NCBI GenBank assembly: GCA_002320555.1
Contig: DCJV01000032.1
Coordinates: forward strand, 1-18,719
Direction: 5' to 3'
Source of the DNA: Ruminococcaceae bacterium UBA1691
GTDB taxonomy: Bacteria > Bacillota > Clostridia > Oscillospirales > Acutalibacteraceae
DNA length: 18,719 nt
Shown: one piece after another, positions 6,312-14,742 of the stretch
Position numbering within the stretch: position 1 is the first letter of the stretch
How the letters are laid out: every line of letters begins with the position of its first letter
Notes under the pieces: generated by a model
Seen by the model: only the letters and a program-made list of their open reading frames with translations
What the model was told of the DNA's origin: nothing
Database searches by the model: none
Translations under genes and position numbers: made by a program

Positions 6312-8757
6312 GGCGAAATGGGTTAAGGTTTGTGCAGTATTGCTTGCCATAGCTACAGCGGGCGGAATTGCCGTGTCGATCTATCAGGCAGTCACGTTAA
6401 CGAAGGATTTGGGTGGCTCGTTGGATTCCCTGCTTTTTGAGGAGCAAAGCGATTTTACCGCGAGCAATGCGTTTCAGGAACAGCTGGCCTGGGAGCTCTA
6501 TTATATCAAACAGATGCTGTTCGTCTATGGCTCTGAAGCAGAGATGCGTAGCGGAGAATCGCTGAAGAAACAAGAGGCGCTTTTAAAGGAGCAATATGAA
6601 GCAAATCTTCAGGACGAACTGGAAGACGCCCGTCAAGAAAAAGAGCAAGAGATTCTGGAAAGTCTGCCAGATCGTGATGAAAACGGCGAAAAGGTGGAGC
6701 TGCCCGAAACGGCGGTGCTCCCAACGCAGACGAATACGCCGGACGCAACCACAGAGCCTCAGATTACACTGAGCGCGGAGAAAGAGAAGGAAATCCGTGA
6801 TCAGTGCCTGCAGGAATATGAAGCACAGTTGAGTTCCCTGCGCGGGAGCTTTGAGGAGAATTACCGAAAGGCAAAGGAAGAGTTGGCCGGCCTTTCCAAC
6901 CTACACTATGCATTGGTGAATCGCGAGACGGGTGAGGTTTTCACAAATTTTCAAAAAATTGATCCAAAAAGTACGGACTTCCGAAAGCTTGTGGAGCAAT
7001 ATAAATGGAATGAAACCTACACCAACGATGCTGGCTATCACAGCGGCGAGCGCGTAGTGAATCAGGCCCAGTGGATGAGCAGCTATTATGATATGACCAT
7101 CCGTATCAGCGATTGGTTTGGTCAATACAACGACCGGATCACGCTTTATGAAAAGGAATTCGTCAAAAATGGATGGGATGTTTATATTGCCTTGAATGAC
7201 GAGCTTTTGCCCAAAGGATTGAATGGAGAACTCGATATTTATTATAAGCTTGATCAAAATTTTCAGTATGCAAAAAACAATCTGCCCGTCGAATTAGCAA
7301 TGACCGCAATCTGCCTGCTGGTTTATGTGTTATGCGCCATCTACCTAACCGTTGCGAGCGGGCATCGTGCAGAGGCAGAAGAGATCACCCTGTTGTGGAC
7401 GGATCAGATTCCCAACGATCTCCATCTGCTGCTTTCAGGATCGCTTGTGATTTTAGGGCTTGCCGCGGCGGCTGGCGTTCCGGCCCAGAGATTAGATGCC
7501 ACACAGGGATTTCAGAAGCTGCTGATGCTGGCTGGAGTCGGCTGTGCAATGGGGGCAGGCGGCGTTTTACTCGAATGGCTGACAAGCGTCGCGCGAAATG
7601 TGAAACGCAGGCAGTTCTGGCGCAACACGCTGATCGTGAAATTCTTCCGCTTTCTGAAGAAAAGTTGGAAACGCTTTCGAACAGCGCTTCACAATATCAA
7701 AGAGGATATCAAAGCGCATGCAATCCCGAATCACCGGATGGAAAACCTGCGCACGTCGATTCTGTTTTTATTTGTGGGTTATCTGTTGCTAAACGTTATA
7801 CTGATCGGTCTTACAATCCTTTGCATGTCTGATGGCCCCAGTTTCGCTTGGCTTTTTTTCACGGTGTTAACGGTTTTGTTTAATCTTATTGTCCTGATAT
7901 TGTTCTGGAAAACCGTCATCGCACTTGACGAAATCATGACTGCTGTTTCCAAAATGCGGCAGGGGGATTTGAACTATCCTCTGAAAACAGAAAAAATGCC
8001 GCGGCCGCTGCGTAAATTCGGCGAAGACGTTGTCGACATGCAGGACGGGATGCGTACAGCGGTTGACGAGGCGATTAAGGGCGAGCATATGAAGACGGAA
8101 TTGATCACCAATGTTTCACACGATCTCAAAACGCCGCTGACCGCAATCGTTAATTATGTTGATTTGCTCAAAAAATGTGATATCTCTGACGTAACGGCGC
8201 AGGAATATATCGGCGTGCTGGAGGAGAAGAGCGAACGGCTCAAGCATCTCATCGAGGATCTGGTAGAGGCATCGAAGGCGACAACCGGTAATCTCAAGCT
8301 CAACTTTATCAAGGTGAATCTCTATGAGCTGGCGATGCAGGCCGTTGGGGAAAACGAGGATGCGTTGGAGGCTGCCGGGTTGGACGTCCGTTTGAATACG
8401 CCGGAAAAGGAGCCGATTCTCTATGCGGACAGCCAGAAAACCTGGCGGATCATCGACAATCTCATTAGCAATGTAAAAAAATATGCACTGGCCGGCACCA
8501 GGGTTTATATCGAGGTTAGCGAAGATAACGGATACGGCGTGTTTTCCATCAAAAATGTCTCGCGGGATCCGCTCGATGTTCCTGTGGAACAGCTGACACA
8601 GCGGTTTGTGCGGGGAGACGCCTCCCGGAGCACGGAGGGTAGCGGGCTGGGGCTGTCGATCGCACAGAGCCTATGTGAATTGCAGAAGGGTACGCTTGCA
8701 GTTTCCATGGATGGCGATCTGTTTAAGGTCACGGTACATCTTCCACTGGCTGAGTAA
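6283..8757 (+). CDS. Multi-helix membrane sensor histidine kinase
   Basis: An 824-residue kinase partnered with the preceding regulator. One helix (about 16-36) is followed by a roughly 300-residue presumed extracytoplasmic region. This region holds a charged, Glu-rich coiled-coil-like stretch (95-205) with a Pro/Thr-rich interruption near 140-160. Five more likely helices follow (about 338-357, 381-399, 412-432, 491-514, 521-547), then a HAMP-like linker. The HisKA motif has H613 (NVSHDLKTPLTA). In the ATPase domain the N box is present (RIIDNLISN) and so is the G2 box GSGLGLSIA (786-794). The classical DxGxG G1 motif is replaced by KNVSRDP (757-763), a divergence I recall in VanS-like clostridial kinases. 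The start is TTG 6283 with AAAGGTGG upstream; the next in-frame ATG would remove the first helix. The ligand is unknown, and the ectodomain resembles no sensor fold I can name. Confidence 0.93.
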   Translation: MGIKSKSFLKAKWVKVCAVLLAIATAGGIAVSIYQAVTLTKDLGGSLDSLLFEEQSDFTASNAFQEQLAWELYYIKQMLFVYGSEAEMRSGESLKKQEALLKEQYEANLQDELEDARQEKEQEILESLPDRDENGEKVELPETAVLPTQTNTPDATTEPQITLSAEKEKEIRDQCLQEYEAQLSSLRGSFEENYRKAKEELAGLSNLHYALVNRETGEVFTNFQKIDPKSTDFRKLVEQYKWNETYTNDAGYHSGERVVNQAQWMSSYYDMTIRISDWFGQYNDRITLYEKEFVKNGWDVYIALNDELLPKGLNGELDIYYKLDQNFQYAKNNLPVELAMTAICLLVYVLCAIYLTVASGHRAEAEEITLLWTDQIPNDLHLLLSGSLVILGLAAAAGVPAQRLDATQGFQKLLMLAGVGCAMGAGGVLLEWLTSVARNVKRRQFWRNTLIVKFFRFLKKSWKRFRTALHNIKEDIKAHAIPNHRMENLRTSILFLFVGYLLLNVILIGLTILCMSDGPSFAWLFFTVLTVLFNLIVLILFWKTVIALDEIMTAVSKMRQGDLNYPLKTEKMPRPLRKFGEDVVDMQDGMRTAVDEAIKGEHMKTELITNVSHDLKTPLTAIVNYVDLLKKCDISDVTAQEYIGVLEEKSERLKHLIEDLVEASKATTGNLKLNFIKVNLYELAMQAVGENEDALEAAGLDVRLNTPEKEPILYADSQKTWRIIDNLISNVKKYALAGTRVYIEVSEDNGYGVFSIKNVSRDPLDVPVEQLTQRFVRGDASRSTEGSGLGLSIAQSLCELQKGTLAVSMDGDLFKVTVHLPLAE

Positions 8758-8803
8758 AAGAACCGGAACCTTCGAATGCGGGGTTATCGTAAACCGTTTA
8801 GTG

Positions 8804-8842
8804 AAAAACTGCTGCAGCCTTTCAAAGGCTGTGGCAGTTTTT
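8804..8842 (+). terminator. Intrinsic terminator after the kinase gene
   Basis: A long hairpin starts 47 bp after the kinase stop. Outer arms AAAAACTGC (8804-8812) and GCAGTTTTT (8834-8842) flank two G-T wobble pairs and an inner stem CAGCCTT/AAGGCTG with a 3-nt loop. The A5...T5 ends make it able to act on both strands. The AT-rich stretch at 8845-8892 that follows may serve as an UP element for the next promoter. Confidence 0.88.
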
Positions 8843-8894
8843 ATAGATTAGATAAGATAAATAAATTAAATAATTGAAATAATTAATTTTATGA

Positions 8895-8923
8895 TTGACA
8901 ATCTAAATCCAGTGTGCTATTTT
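8895..8923 (+). promoter_or_regulatory. Promoter of the DUF2089/DUF4097 gene pair
   Basis: A perfect TTGACA (8895-8900), a 17-bp spacer and TATTTT (8918-8923) with a TG one base upstream (extended -10). An AT-rich tract of about 50 bp lies upstream. The predicted start near 8930 leaves a leader of only about 14 nt before the ATG at 8944. This separates the gene pair from the two-component operon. Confidence 0.7.
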
Positions 8924-8943
8924 TAAATTACAAGGGAGCAATC

Positions 8944-9336
8944 ATGAAAGGAGTGAGAACACTGCCGCATGAAATAATCGGCATTTGCCCGGTCTGTGGG
9001 GAAAAGCTTAGCGTGACGCAATTGTCCTGCCGCCAGTGCGGGACGCAGATCAGTGGAGATTTCGTGCTCTCCAAATTCAATGCGCTCAATCGGGAAGAGC
9101 TTGCCTTTGCAGAGACTTTTTTGCGCGTGCAGGGTAGCATTCGTGAAATGGAGAAAGAGCTCGGGATTTCCTATCCAACGGTGAAGAAAAATTTGGAGAC
9201 GATTATCCGGAAGATGGGTTTTGAGGTCAAAAAGAAATCGGCGCAGCAGGAGATGCTGGAAAAAATTCGCAACGGCGAGCTAACGGTAGATGAGGCAATT
9301 GACCAAATCAAAATGGAACAGGGGGGACAGGAATGA
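8944..9336 (+). CDS. DUF2089-family zinc-ribbon/HTH protein, probable regulator
   Basis: A 130-residue protein of the DUF2089 type. An N-terminal zinc ribbon has two CxxC knuckles (C15-C18 and C29-C32). A sigma-70 region-4/LuxR-like helix-turn-helix follows at about 62-92 (SIREMEKELGISYPTVKKNL). A short C-terminal helical pair (MLEKIRNGELTVDEAIDQIK) ends the protein. The ATG at 8944 is chosen because AAGGGAGC lies at proper spacing; a longer reading from 8914 lacks a ribosome site and would start upstream of the predicted transcript. The stop overlaps the next start as ATGA, so the two are translationally coupled. Such proteins often accompany DUF4097 or PspC-like envelope proteins. A role in transcription is inferred from the fold; no target is known. 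Confidence 0.85.
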   Translation: MKGVRTLPHEIIGICPVCGEKLSVTQLSCRQCGTQISGDFVLSKFNALNREELAFAETFLRVQGSIREMEKELGISYPTVKKNLETIIRKMGFEVKKKSAQQEMLEKIRNGELTVDEAIDQIKMEQGGQE

Positions 9337-10175
9337 ATACCCGTGCGGAAATTTTGCAAATGGTAAAGGACGGTGTGATTACACAGGAAGAAGCACAGCG
9401 CCTGATTGAGGCGCTCAGCACATCGGAAACGCAGGAATCCGGCAAGGCGGAGGAGACGGTGCGCCCACCTGAGGGCAGGTTTGAAGGCGTTTCGCCCGAA
9501 ACGGAGAAGCCAAGAAGGAATGTCCGGATCGAGGTAGACGTCGGCGGCCTGCAGCTTCTGCCCTCATGGGATGAAAAGCTACGCTCAGAGGTGAAAATGC
9601 ATTCCATCGGAGATCGCTTGACCAACTATAGCTACGGGACGGAAGACCGTGACGGTGAAACGTATCTCTATCTCAAGCGCAAGATGTTCCGGCCCTGGGG
9701 AAAAAACGGCGGTGCGACGTTGGTCGTCTATGTGCCGCGAGATATCATAGCGCTCAGTTGCAAAGTGAATGTTGGCGGCTGCCAGGTGGAAAATATCTGC
9801 GTAGAAGTATTGAAAATCCGGACGGATACCGGTGGCGCGAAGCTAAACAAAGTAAAGACAAAGGAGACAGAGGTTAGATTATCGACCGGCGGGATCGATT
9901 ATGGCCGCGGCAACCGGGCCTCTAACCGTCTCAAGCTAAAAACAGATGTGGGCGCGGTAACGGCATTTCTACCTTTGGACCAAGGCTTTCATCTGTTTTA
10001 TCGAACCAACGTGGGAAAGCTGATCGATAAGCTACCCTCCCACATCCGGATTATGAAAACAGGCGGTCAGTCTATTGTCGGTGACAGCGGCGAGATCCTT
10101 TATGGAAACGGCGCATGTGAAATTCAGATTGAAGCGGCGACAGGCGCGATCCAGCTCAAGGAAGACAAAGGCTAA
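9333..10175 (+). CDS. DUF4097-like beta-repeat protein with N-terminal SHOCT-like helices
   Basis: A 280-residue protein. It begins with a helical hairpin (AEILQMVKDGVITQEEAQRLIEAL, given here only as positions 5-27 with key residues G15, E20, A21). A charged linker runs to about residue 65. A repetitive beta-rich domain with regularly spaced Gly-Gly turns (VGGLQLL, VGGCQVE, TGGAKLN, TGGIDYG, VGAVTAF, TGAIQL) then fills the rest, as in the DUF4097/adhesin-like beta-helix families that include Bacillus YvlB. There is no signal peptide or membrane helix, so it is probably cytosolic or peripherally associated. The gene is coupled to the DUF2089 gene through a 4-bp overlap and ends 15 bp before a terminator. 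Homologous proteins have been linked to envelope stress in Bacilli; the function here is unknown. Confidence 0.8.
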   Translation: MNTRAEILQMVKDGVITQEEAQRLIEALSTSETQESGKAEETVRPPEGRFEGVSPETEKPRRNVRIEVDVGGLQLLPSWDEKLRSEVKMHSIGDRLTNYSYGTEDRDGETYLYLKRKMFRPWGKNGGATLVVYVPRDIIALSCKVNVGGCQVENICVEVLKIRTDTGGAKLNKVKTKETEVRLSTGGIDYGRGNRASNRLKLKTDVGAVTAFLPLDQGFHLFYRTNVGKLIDKLPSHIRIMKTGGQSIVGDSGEILYGNGACEIQIEAATGAIQLKEDKG

Positions 10176-10190
10176 TGTAAAAGAAATACC

Positions 10191-10229
10191 AAAGGGATAC
10201 TACAGCATTACGCTGCAGCATCCCTTTTT
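10191..10229 (+). terminator. Terminator of the DUF2089/DUF4097 pair, overlapping the end of the PAP2 gene
   Basis: Arms AAAGGGAT (10191-10198) and ATCCCTTT (10220-10227) continue inward through CT/AG and CAGC/GCTG with two A-C mismatches and a 5-nt loop. A run of five T residues (10225-10229) closes it for plus-strand transcription. The stop codon and last nine codons of the convergent PAP2 gene lie in the same sequence. On the minus strand the T run is only three bases, so it is weaker there. Confidence 0.75.
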
Positions 10230-11087
10230 ACTGTTTGATGGTTTGTCAGGCCCTGGATCGAGACGACTAGGTCGCGAGGAGGAAAAATGTTTTTCATAGA
10301 TTTTGAGCGCAATCAAAACGATCGTAAAGCTGATTGCGCCTCCTACGGCAGCATCGCTGAGATAATGGGCGCCCATAATGAGGCGCGAAAAGGCAACTAG
10401 AGAGGTGTAGGCAAAGGGAAGGAGAAAACAAAGCTTCTCTTTTCCCTTAAAGCGGTCTGTGCAGAAGGGCAGAAGCATCATCAAATAACTCATCCCGGCC
10501 CCGGCCGTGTGCCCGCTGGGAAAGGATTTGTTTCCATTGATCCCGTTGGGATGAAACCAGGGGGTAAAGGCGTCATAATTTCCCACAGCGAGCAAATCAC
10601 GGAAGCGCACGCGCCCCCACAAATATTTGATACACTCCACGCAGAGAAGCTGGGCAAACATGGCGATAATGCCGATCCAAGCGGCTGCCTTCAGCTTTAT
10701 CATGAGCTGCTGCGGAATCATACTGCCGATAAGGAGCGCGACGACGCCGAAGCCGATTCCCCACAGAATGCTGAAGAGCATCCGGTTTTCCTCCAGGAAG
10801 AAGTACTTTCCGAAATAATAGCCCAGATAGGCCGACCCACCGAGCACAAAGAGAAAACCGGCGGCCTTTTCCCACCGATTGGCAGCGGCGAAGAAAAGGA
10901 CCGTGCCCGCAAGCGGGCAGATCAGCCGGGAGGGGACTTCTCCCGTATTGCGCAGCCAGAGAGCGAAGAGATTTTCGGGATTGTTTAGCCGGATATCGAG
11001 CGCCAGATCATAAAAGGTGGCGAGGATTAGGGCTGCCACCGTCAGAACATAAAAGCAGATAATCGATCCTTTGTATCGCTTCAGCAT
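10200..11087 (-). CDS. PAP2-family integral membrane phosphatase
   Basis: A 295-residue polytopic membrane protein with about six helices and the phosphatidic acid phosphatase type 2 motifs. Motif 1 is K154 with R161 (KYLWGRVR, followed by Phe instead of the usual Pro). Motif 2 is P190-S-G-H193. Motif 3 is S234-R235...H241...D245 (SRLIMGAHYLSD). The histidines form the phosphoenzyme and act as general base. Likely substrates are lipid phosphates such as undecaprenyl diphosphate, phosphatidate or phosphatidylglycerol phosphate; sequence alone does not decide. The ATG at 11087 is preferred over 11093 because AAAGGGAG is six bases upstream. The C-terminal tail (about 268-295) is polar, and its codons overlap the terminator of the convergent gene. 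The gene appears monocistronic with its own weak promoter, though read-through from mfd cannot be excluded. Confidence 0.92.
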   Translation of the reverse strand: MLKRYKGSIICFYVLTVAALILATFYDLALDIRLNNPENLFALWLRNTGEVPSRLICPLAGTVLFFAAANRWEKAAGFLFVLGGSAYLGYYFGKYFFLEENRMLFSILWGIGFGVVALLIGSMIPQQLMIKLKAAAWIGIIAMFAQLLCVECIKYLWGRVRFRDLLAVGNYDAFTPWFHPNGINGNKSFPSGHTAGAGMSYLMMLLPFCTDRFKGKEKLCFLLPFAYTSLVAFSRLIMGAHYLSDAAVGGAISFTIVLIALKIYEKHFSSSRPSRLDPGPDKPSNSKKGCCSVML

Positions 11088-11106
11088 AAGCATCTCCCTT
11101 TCGATA

Positions 11107-11136
11107 TTTATATATCATGGATTTACTAACCCACAA
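11107..11136 (-). promoter_or_regulatory. Possible promoter of the PAP2 gene
   Basis: On the minus strand, TTGTGG (11136-11131) and TATAAA (11112-11107) are 18 bp apart in an AT-rich gap of 93 bp between mfd and the PAP2 gene. The match is modest. No hairpin terminator for mfd is visible in the gap, so some read-through from mfd is possible. Confidence 0.35.
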
Positions 11137-11180
11137 TAAATTGATATAAATATGAGAAAAGATTCCCAGAACGCCTTTAA

Positions 11181-14100
11181 TTAATGATCGATCTTTTTGC
11201 GCTCCGGCTCAACCGCGTAGATGCGCAGCGCCTCCTGCAAGGTATCCACCGGCGTTTGCCCGGCAGCCATTTTCACGGAGATATATGGCTTTGCACCCGC
11301 ACTGACCAGAATCCGCCCGCGCAAAAGGGCGGCGAGGCGGGAGACCTTCTGCATATCGATGGAATTGGAATAGAGCAGCAGGCAGTTGCCGCGCTGACAG
11401 ATCTCATAGATTCCCTGTGCCGAAGCCGAATTGCGCAGGAGGGAGACGTTGACCAGGCCCTGTACGCTCGGCGGTGGGTCTCCAAAGCGGTCGATGAGCT
11501 CATCGTAGACGTCCTCCGCATCGTCCGGCGTGCGGATATCCGCGATCCGGCGGTAGATGGCAAGTCGCTGCGGGATGCTCTCAATGTATTCTTCGGGGAT
11601 ATGCGCCTCGATCTGCAGGTCGATCAGGCATTCCTCCTCCTGCTTCTCCGGCTTTTCGCCCCGTTCTTCCGCAATGGCCTCGGAGAGCATCTGGATATAC
11701 ATATCGTATCCGACCGCCTCCATATGGCCGTGCTGCTGCGCACCGAGGATGTTGCCCGCGCCGCGGATCTCCAGGTCGCGCATCGCAATCTGGAAGCCGG
11801 AGCCGAATTCCGTATATTCCCGGATGGCGCTCAGGCGCCGGGTGGCGATTTCACTCAATTCCTTGCCGCGGGTAAAGGTGAGGTAGGCATAGGCCCGGCG
11901 GGCAGAGCGGCCCACGCGCCCGCGAATCTGGTGCAGCTGCGCAAGGCCCAGACGGTCCGCGTTTTCGATGATCAGCGTATTGACATTTGGCACGTCAACG
12001 CCGGTTTCAATGATCGTGGTGCAGACGAGGATATCGATCTCGCCGTTGAGGAGGTTGCTCCAGATTTCGCTGAGCTCCTCCTCCTCCATCTTGCCGTGGG
12101 CGACGCCGATGCGCGCATCCGGCAGGAATTCATGGATGCGCGCCGCCGCGCGCGTGATCGTATCGACCCGGTTATGCAGATAATAGACCTGGCCGCCGCG
12201 CCGGAGTTCCTTCTGCATGGCCTCCGCCAGAATGCCCATATCGTGCTCGAGCACATAGGTCTGCACGGGATGCCGGTCCTGCGGCGCCTCCTCAAGCATG
12301 GACATATCGCGGATGCCGGTCATCGCCATATTGAGCGTACGGGGGATGGGCGTTGCAGAGAGGGTGAGGACGTCGACAGTGGGAAACAGCTCCTTGAGAT
12401 GCTCCTTCTGCGCAACGCCGAAGCGCTGCTCCTCGTCGATAATGACGAGGCCCAAGTCCTTGAATTTGATATCCTTGGAGATTAAGCGATGCGTGCCGAC
12501 GACCATATCTACGCTTCCCTGCCGCAGGCCGCGCAAGATTCTCGTTTGCTCCTGCGGGGTACGGAAGCGAGAGATCATCTCGACCTCGACGGGGAAGCCC
12601 TCAAACCGCTTGAGGATCGTCTGGTAGTGCTGGAAGGCGAGGATCGTCGTGGGGACGAGCATCGCGCACTGCTTTCCCTCTGTGATGCATTTGAAGGCGG
12701 CGCGCAGCGCAACCTCCGTTTTGCCGAAGCCCACGTCGCCGCAGAGCAGGCGGTCCATCGGATAATTTTTCTCCATGTCGCCCTTGATCTCGTCAATGCA
12801 GCGCAGCTGGTCGTCCGTTTCCTCAAATTCGAAGCGCCGCTCGAAATCATTCTGCATGTCCGTATCGGGGGAGAAGGCGTAGCCGGGCGTTTTCATGCGC
12901 TCCGCATAGAGCTTGGTGAGCTGCTCTGCCATATCCTTGACAGCGGCGCGCACGCGCGAGCGAGTCTTCTGCCACTCCTTGCCGCCGAGGCGGTTGATTT
13001 TGAGATTTTTGCCATCCTCATGCGGGCCGATATATTTCGAGACGAGGTCAAGCTGGGTAACAGGGACGTATAAAACATCCTCTTTTGCATATTTGATCTT
13101 GATATAATCCTTGGTCACGCCGCTGACCTCGAGCTTATTGATGCCGTCAAAAATGCCGATGCCGTGCACGGCGTGGACGATATAGTCGCCGCGGTGCAGT
13201 TCGTCGAGTGAATGAATGCCTGCGCGGGGGTTTTTGTTTTTCTTCACCGCCCGGCGGGAGGAGCCCGCCGCGCGCCCGTGGGTGAAGAGCATGAATTTCA
13301 GCAGCGGGTATTCGATGCCTGCGGTCAGCCCACCCGGAAGGACGCTGATCCGGCTGCCTGGAAATTCAGAGGGCGGAATGTTGAAGAAGACGCTGGGGAG
13401 GCCTTCCGCCTCCAGATCCTGCGCGAGTGTTTTTGCAGCCTTATCTGTGCCGGCCATTACGACGCAGGTATACCCCTGCTCCCGCGCCGGACGAAGCTCC
13501 TGCAAGAGGATATCGAGCGCGCCGCCCCAGACGGGCAGCTGCTGGGCGTTCAGATTGGTCAGCGCTTTAACGGGCGTATCAAAGCTGCCACGCGCAAAGG
13601 TATCGAGATAGATCGCGCCATGATCCTCATATGCCTTGACCAGATCGCCCCAGCCCAGTGTAAAAGTGTCGAGCCCCCGGCAGAGGATGCCATCCTCGAA
13701 CAGCTCCTTAAGCTCTTCGTTCAAAAGCGATGCGGCGGAGGCTGCGCGCTCTTTGACCTTGCCTGAATCGCTGATAAATAAAAGCGCATCCTCCGCATAA
13801 TTGAGGATTGTCGCAGGGGATTCATAAGCTAGGTTGAGGTAGCGGTCCAGAGAGGAGAGGTGCGCCCCCGCGCGAAGGCTGTCCGCGTCCGCAAGCAGGG
13901 AGGCTTTTGCCTTGACTGCCTTTCCGCGCAGCGAAGCGCAGTGCGCTTCGATTTTATCCGCGAGCAGCTCCGGGCTGTCGAACAGGATTTCGAGCGCAGG
14001 CGTAATTTTGGCAACCTGCAGCTGGTCGGTCCGGCGCTGGGATTCGATCTCAAAATGGGCGACCGTATCGATCGAATCGCCCCAGAATTCCACGCGCAGG

Positions 14101-14666
14101 GGAAGCGCGCCGTCGGGCGGGAAAAAATCGATAATCCCGCCGCGCCGGGCAAACTGCCCTGTGCCATCAACGGTTTCCGCCCGAACATAGCCCGCCGCGA
14201 GCAGCGCTTCTACGACGGAGTCCGGCGTCCGGTCTTCACCGGCCTTCAGCGTCACAGTGCGGGTATAGAGCTCCTCCGGCGGAAGGGTCAGCTGCATGGC
14301 AGCCTCAACGGAGCAGACCACCACGCGGTAGTCGCCCTCCAGCATATGGCCGAGCACGCCGAGCCTTTGCTGCTCATATTCGCGGGATTGGCTCTGCGCA
14401 GGGCGAAGATGAAAATCCCTGGCAGGATAGAGCAGCGCGCCGCCCTTCATCGCGTTCAAATTTTCTACCAGACGGCTGCCCTCGGCCTCGTCCGCAACGA
14501 TGATCACGGCCCGGCAGCCCTCGTCCTCGCAAAGGGAGTGAACGAGATGGGCCTTGTGAATCAGGGAAACCCCCGTCACGCCGGCGGGAAGCCGGTTTTC
14601 CCGGATTGCATTTTCGATCGATTTGTATTCTGCGCTTGTGTGCAGTACTTTTGAAAAACAGGACAT
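11181..14666 (-). CDS. mfd: Transcription-repair coupling factor Mfd
   Basis: An SF2 ATP-dependent DNA translocase that removes RNA polymerase stalled at lesions and recruits UvrA. Length is 1161 residues from ATG 14666. This start is chosen over GTG 14690 because GGAG lies ten bases upstream and the longer form has no ribosome site. Residues about 1-340 are the UvrB-like N-terminal domains, followed by a linker domain. The CarD-like RNA polymerase interaction domain is at about 490-560 (HRGDYIVHAVHGIGIF). The translocase has Walker A GDVGFGKTEVA (643-653), Walker B IDEEQRF (743-749), SATPIPRT, and the second RecA domain with QIRGRVGRS. A C-terminal regulatory domain follows. All core motifs are intact. 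It follows the HAD gene by 76 bp on the same strand and is probably cotranscribed from pth. Confidence 0.97.
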   Translation of the reverse strand: MSCFSKVLHTSAEYKSIENAIRENRLPAGVTGVSLIHKAHLVHSLCEDEGCRAVIIVADEAEGSRLVENLNAMKGGALLYPARDFHLRPAQSQSREYEQQRLGVLGHMLEGDYRVVVCSVEAAMQLTLPPEELYTRTVTLKAGEDRTPDSVVEALLAAGYVRAETVDGTGQFARRGGIIDFFPPDGALPLRVEFWGDSIDTVAHFEIESQRRTDQLQVAKITPALEILFDSPELLADKIEAHCASLRGKAVKAKASLLADADSLRAGAHLSSLDRYLNLAYESPATILNYAEDALLFISDSGKVKERAASAASLLNEELKELFEDGILCRGLDTFTLGWGDLVKAYEDHGAIYLDTFARGSFDTPVKALTNLNAQQLPVWGGALDILLQELRPAREQGYTCVVMAGTDKAAKTLAQDLEAEGLPSVFFNIPPSEFPGSRISVLPGGLTAGIEYPLLKFMLFTHGRAAGSSRRAVKKNKNPRAGIHSLDELHRGDYIVHAVHGIGIFDGINKLEVSGVTKDYIKIKYAKEDVLYVPVTQLDLVSKYIGPHEDGKNLKINRLGGKEWQKTRSRVRAAVKDMAEQLTKLYAERMKTPGYAFSPDTDMQNDFERRFEFEETDDQLRCIDEIKGDMEKNYPMDRLLCGDVGFGKTEVALRAAFKCITEGKQCAMLVPTTILAFQHYQTILKRFEGFPVEVEMISRFRTPQEQTRILRGLRQGSVDMVVGTHRLISKDIKFKDLGLVIIDEEQRFGVAQKEHLKELFPTVDVLTLSATPIPRTLNMAMTGIRDMSMLEEAPQDRHPVQTYVLEHDMGILAEAMQKELRRGGQVYYLHNRVDTITRAAARIHEFLPDARIGVAHGKMEEEELSEIWSNLLNGEIDILVCTTIIETGVDVPNVNTLIIENADRLGLAQLHQIRGRVGRSARRAYAYLTFTRGKELSEIATRRLSAIREYTEFGSGFQIAMRDLEIRGAGNILGAQQHGHMEAVGYDMYIQMLSEAIAEERGEKPEKQEEECLIDLQIEAHIPEEYIESIPQRLAIYRRIADIRTPDDAEDVYDELIDRFGDPPPSVQGLVNVSLLRNSASAQGIYEICQRGNCLLLYSNSIDMQKVSRLAALLRGRILVSAGAKPYISVKMAAGQTPVDTLQEALRIYAVEPERKKIDH

Positions 14667-14742
14667 GGTTGTGATGCTCCGCTTCCGCACGCGGATTATG
14701 CGTGCTGTCAGGATTCATTGGCAGAGTGGTATTGGCACTCGG

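Noticed and set aside
8112..8127. TGTTTCACACGATCTC, resembling half of a parS site
   Set aside because: Only the left half matches, and it encodes the NVSHD phospho-acceptor motif of the histidine kinase, which explains the sequence.
8787..8798. TCGTAAACCGTT, resembling a VanR-type half-site upstream of the DUF2089 gene
   Set aside because: Only 8 of 12 positions match, there is no second repeat, and it lies upstream of the terminator at 8804-8842, about 100 bp from the promoter.
11184..12485. A 433-codon open frame antisense to mfd
   Set aside because: It is the complement of conserved Mfd helicase domains in a GC-rich gene, has no ribosome site, and shows the low-complexity composition of an antisense shadow.
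14590..14612. TTTTCCCGG half of a Noc-binding site in mfd
   Set aside because: The second half of the palindrome is missing.
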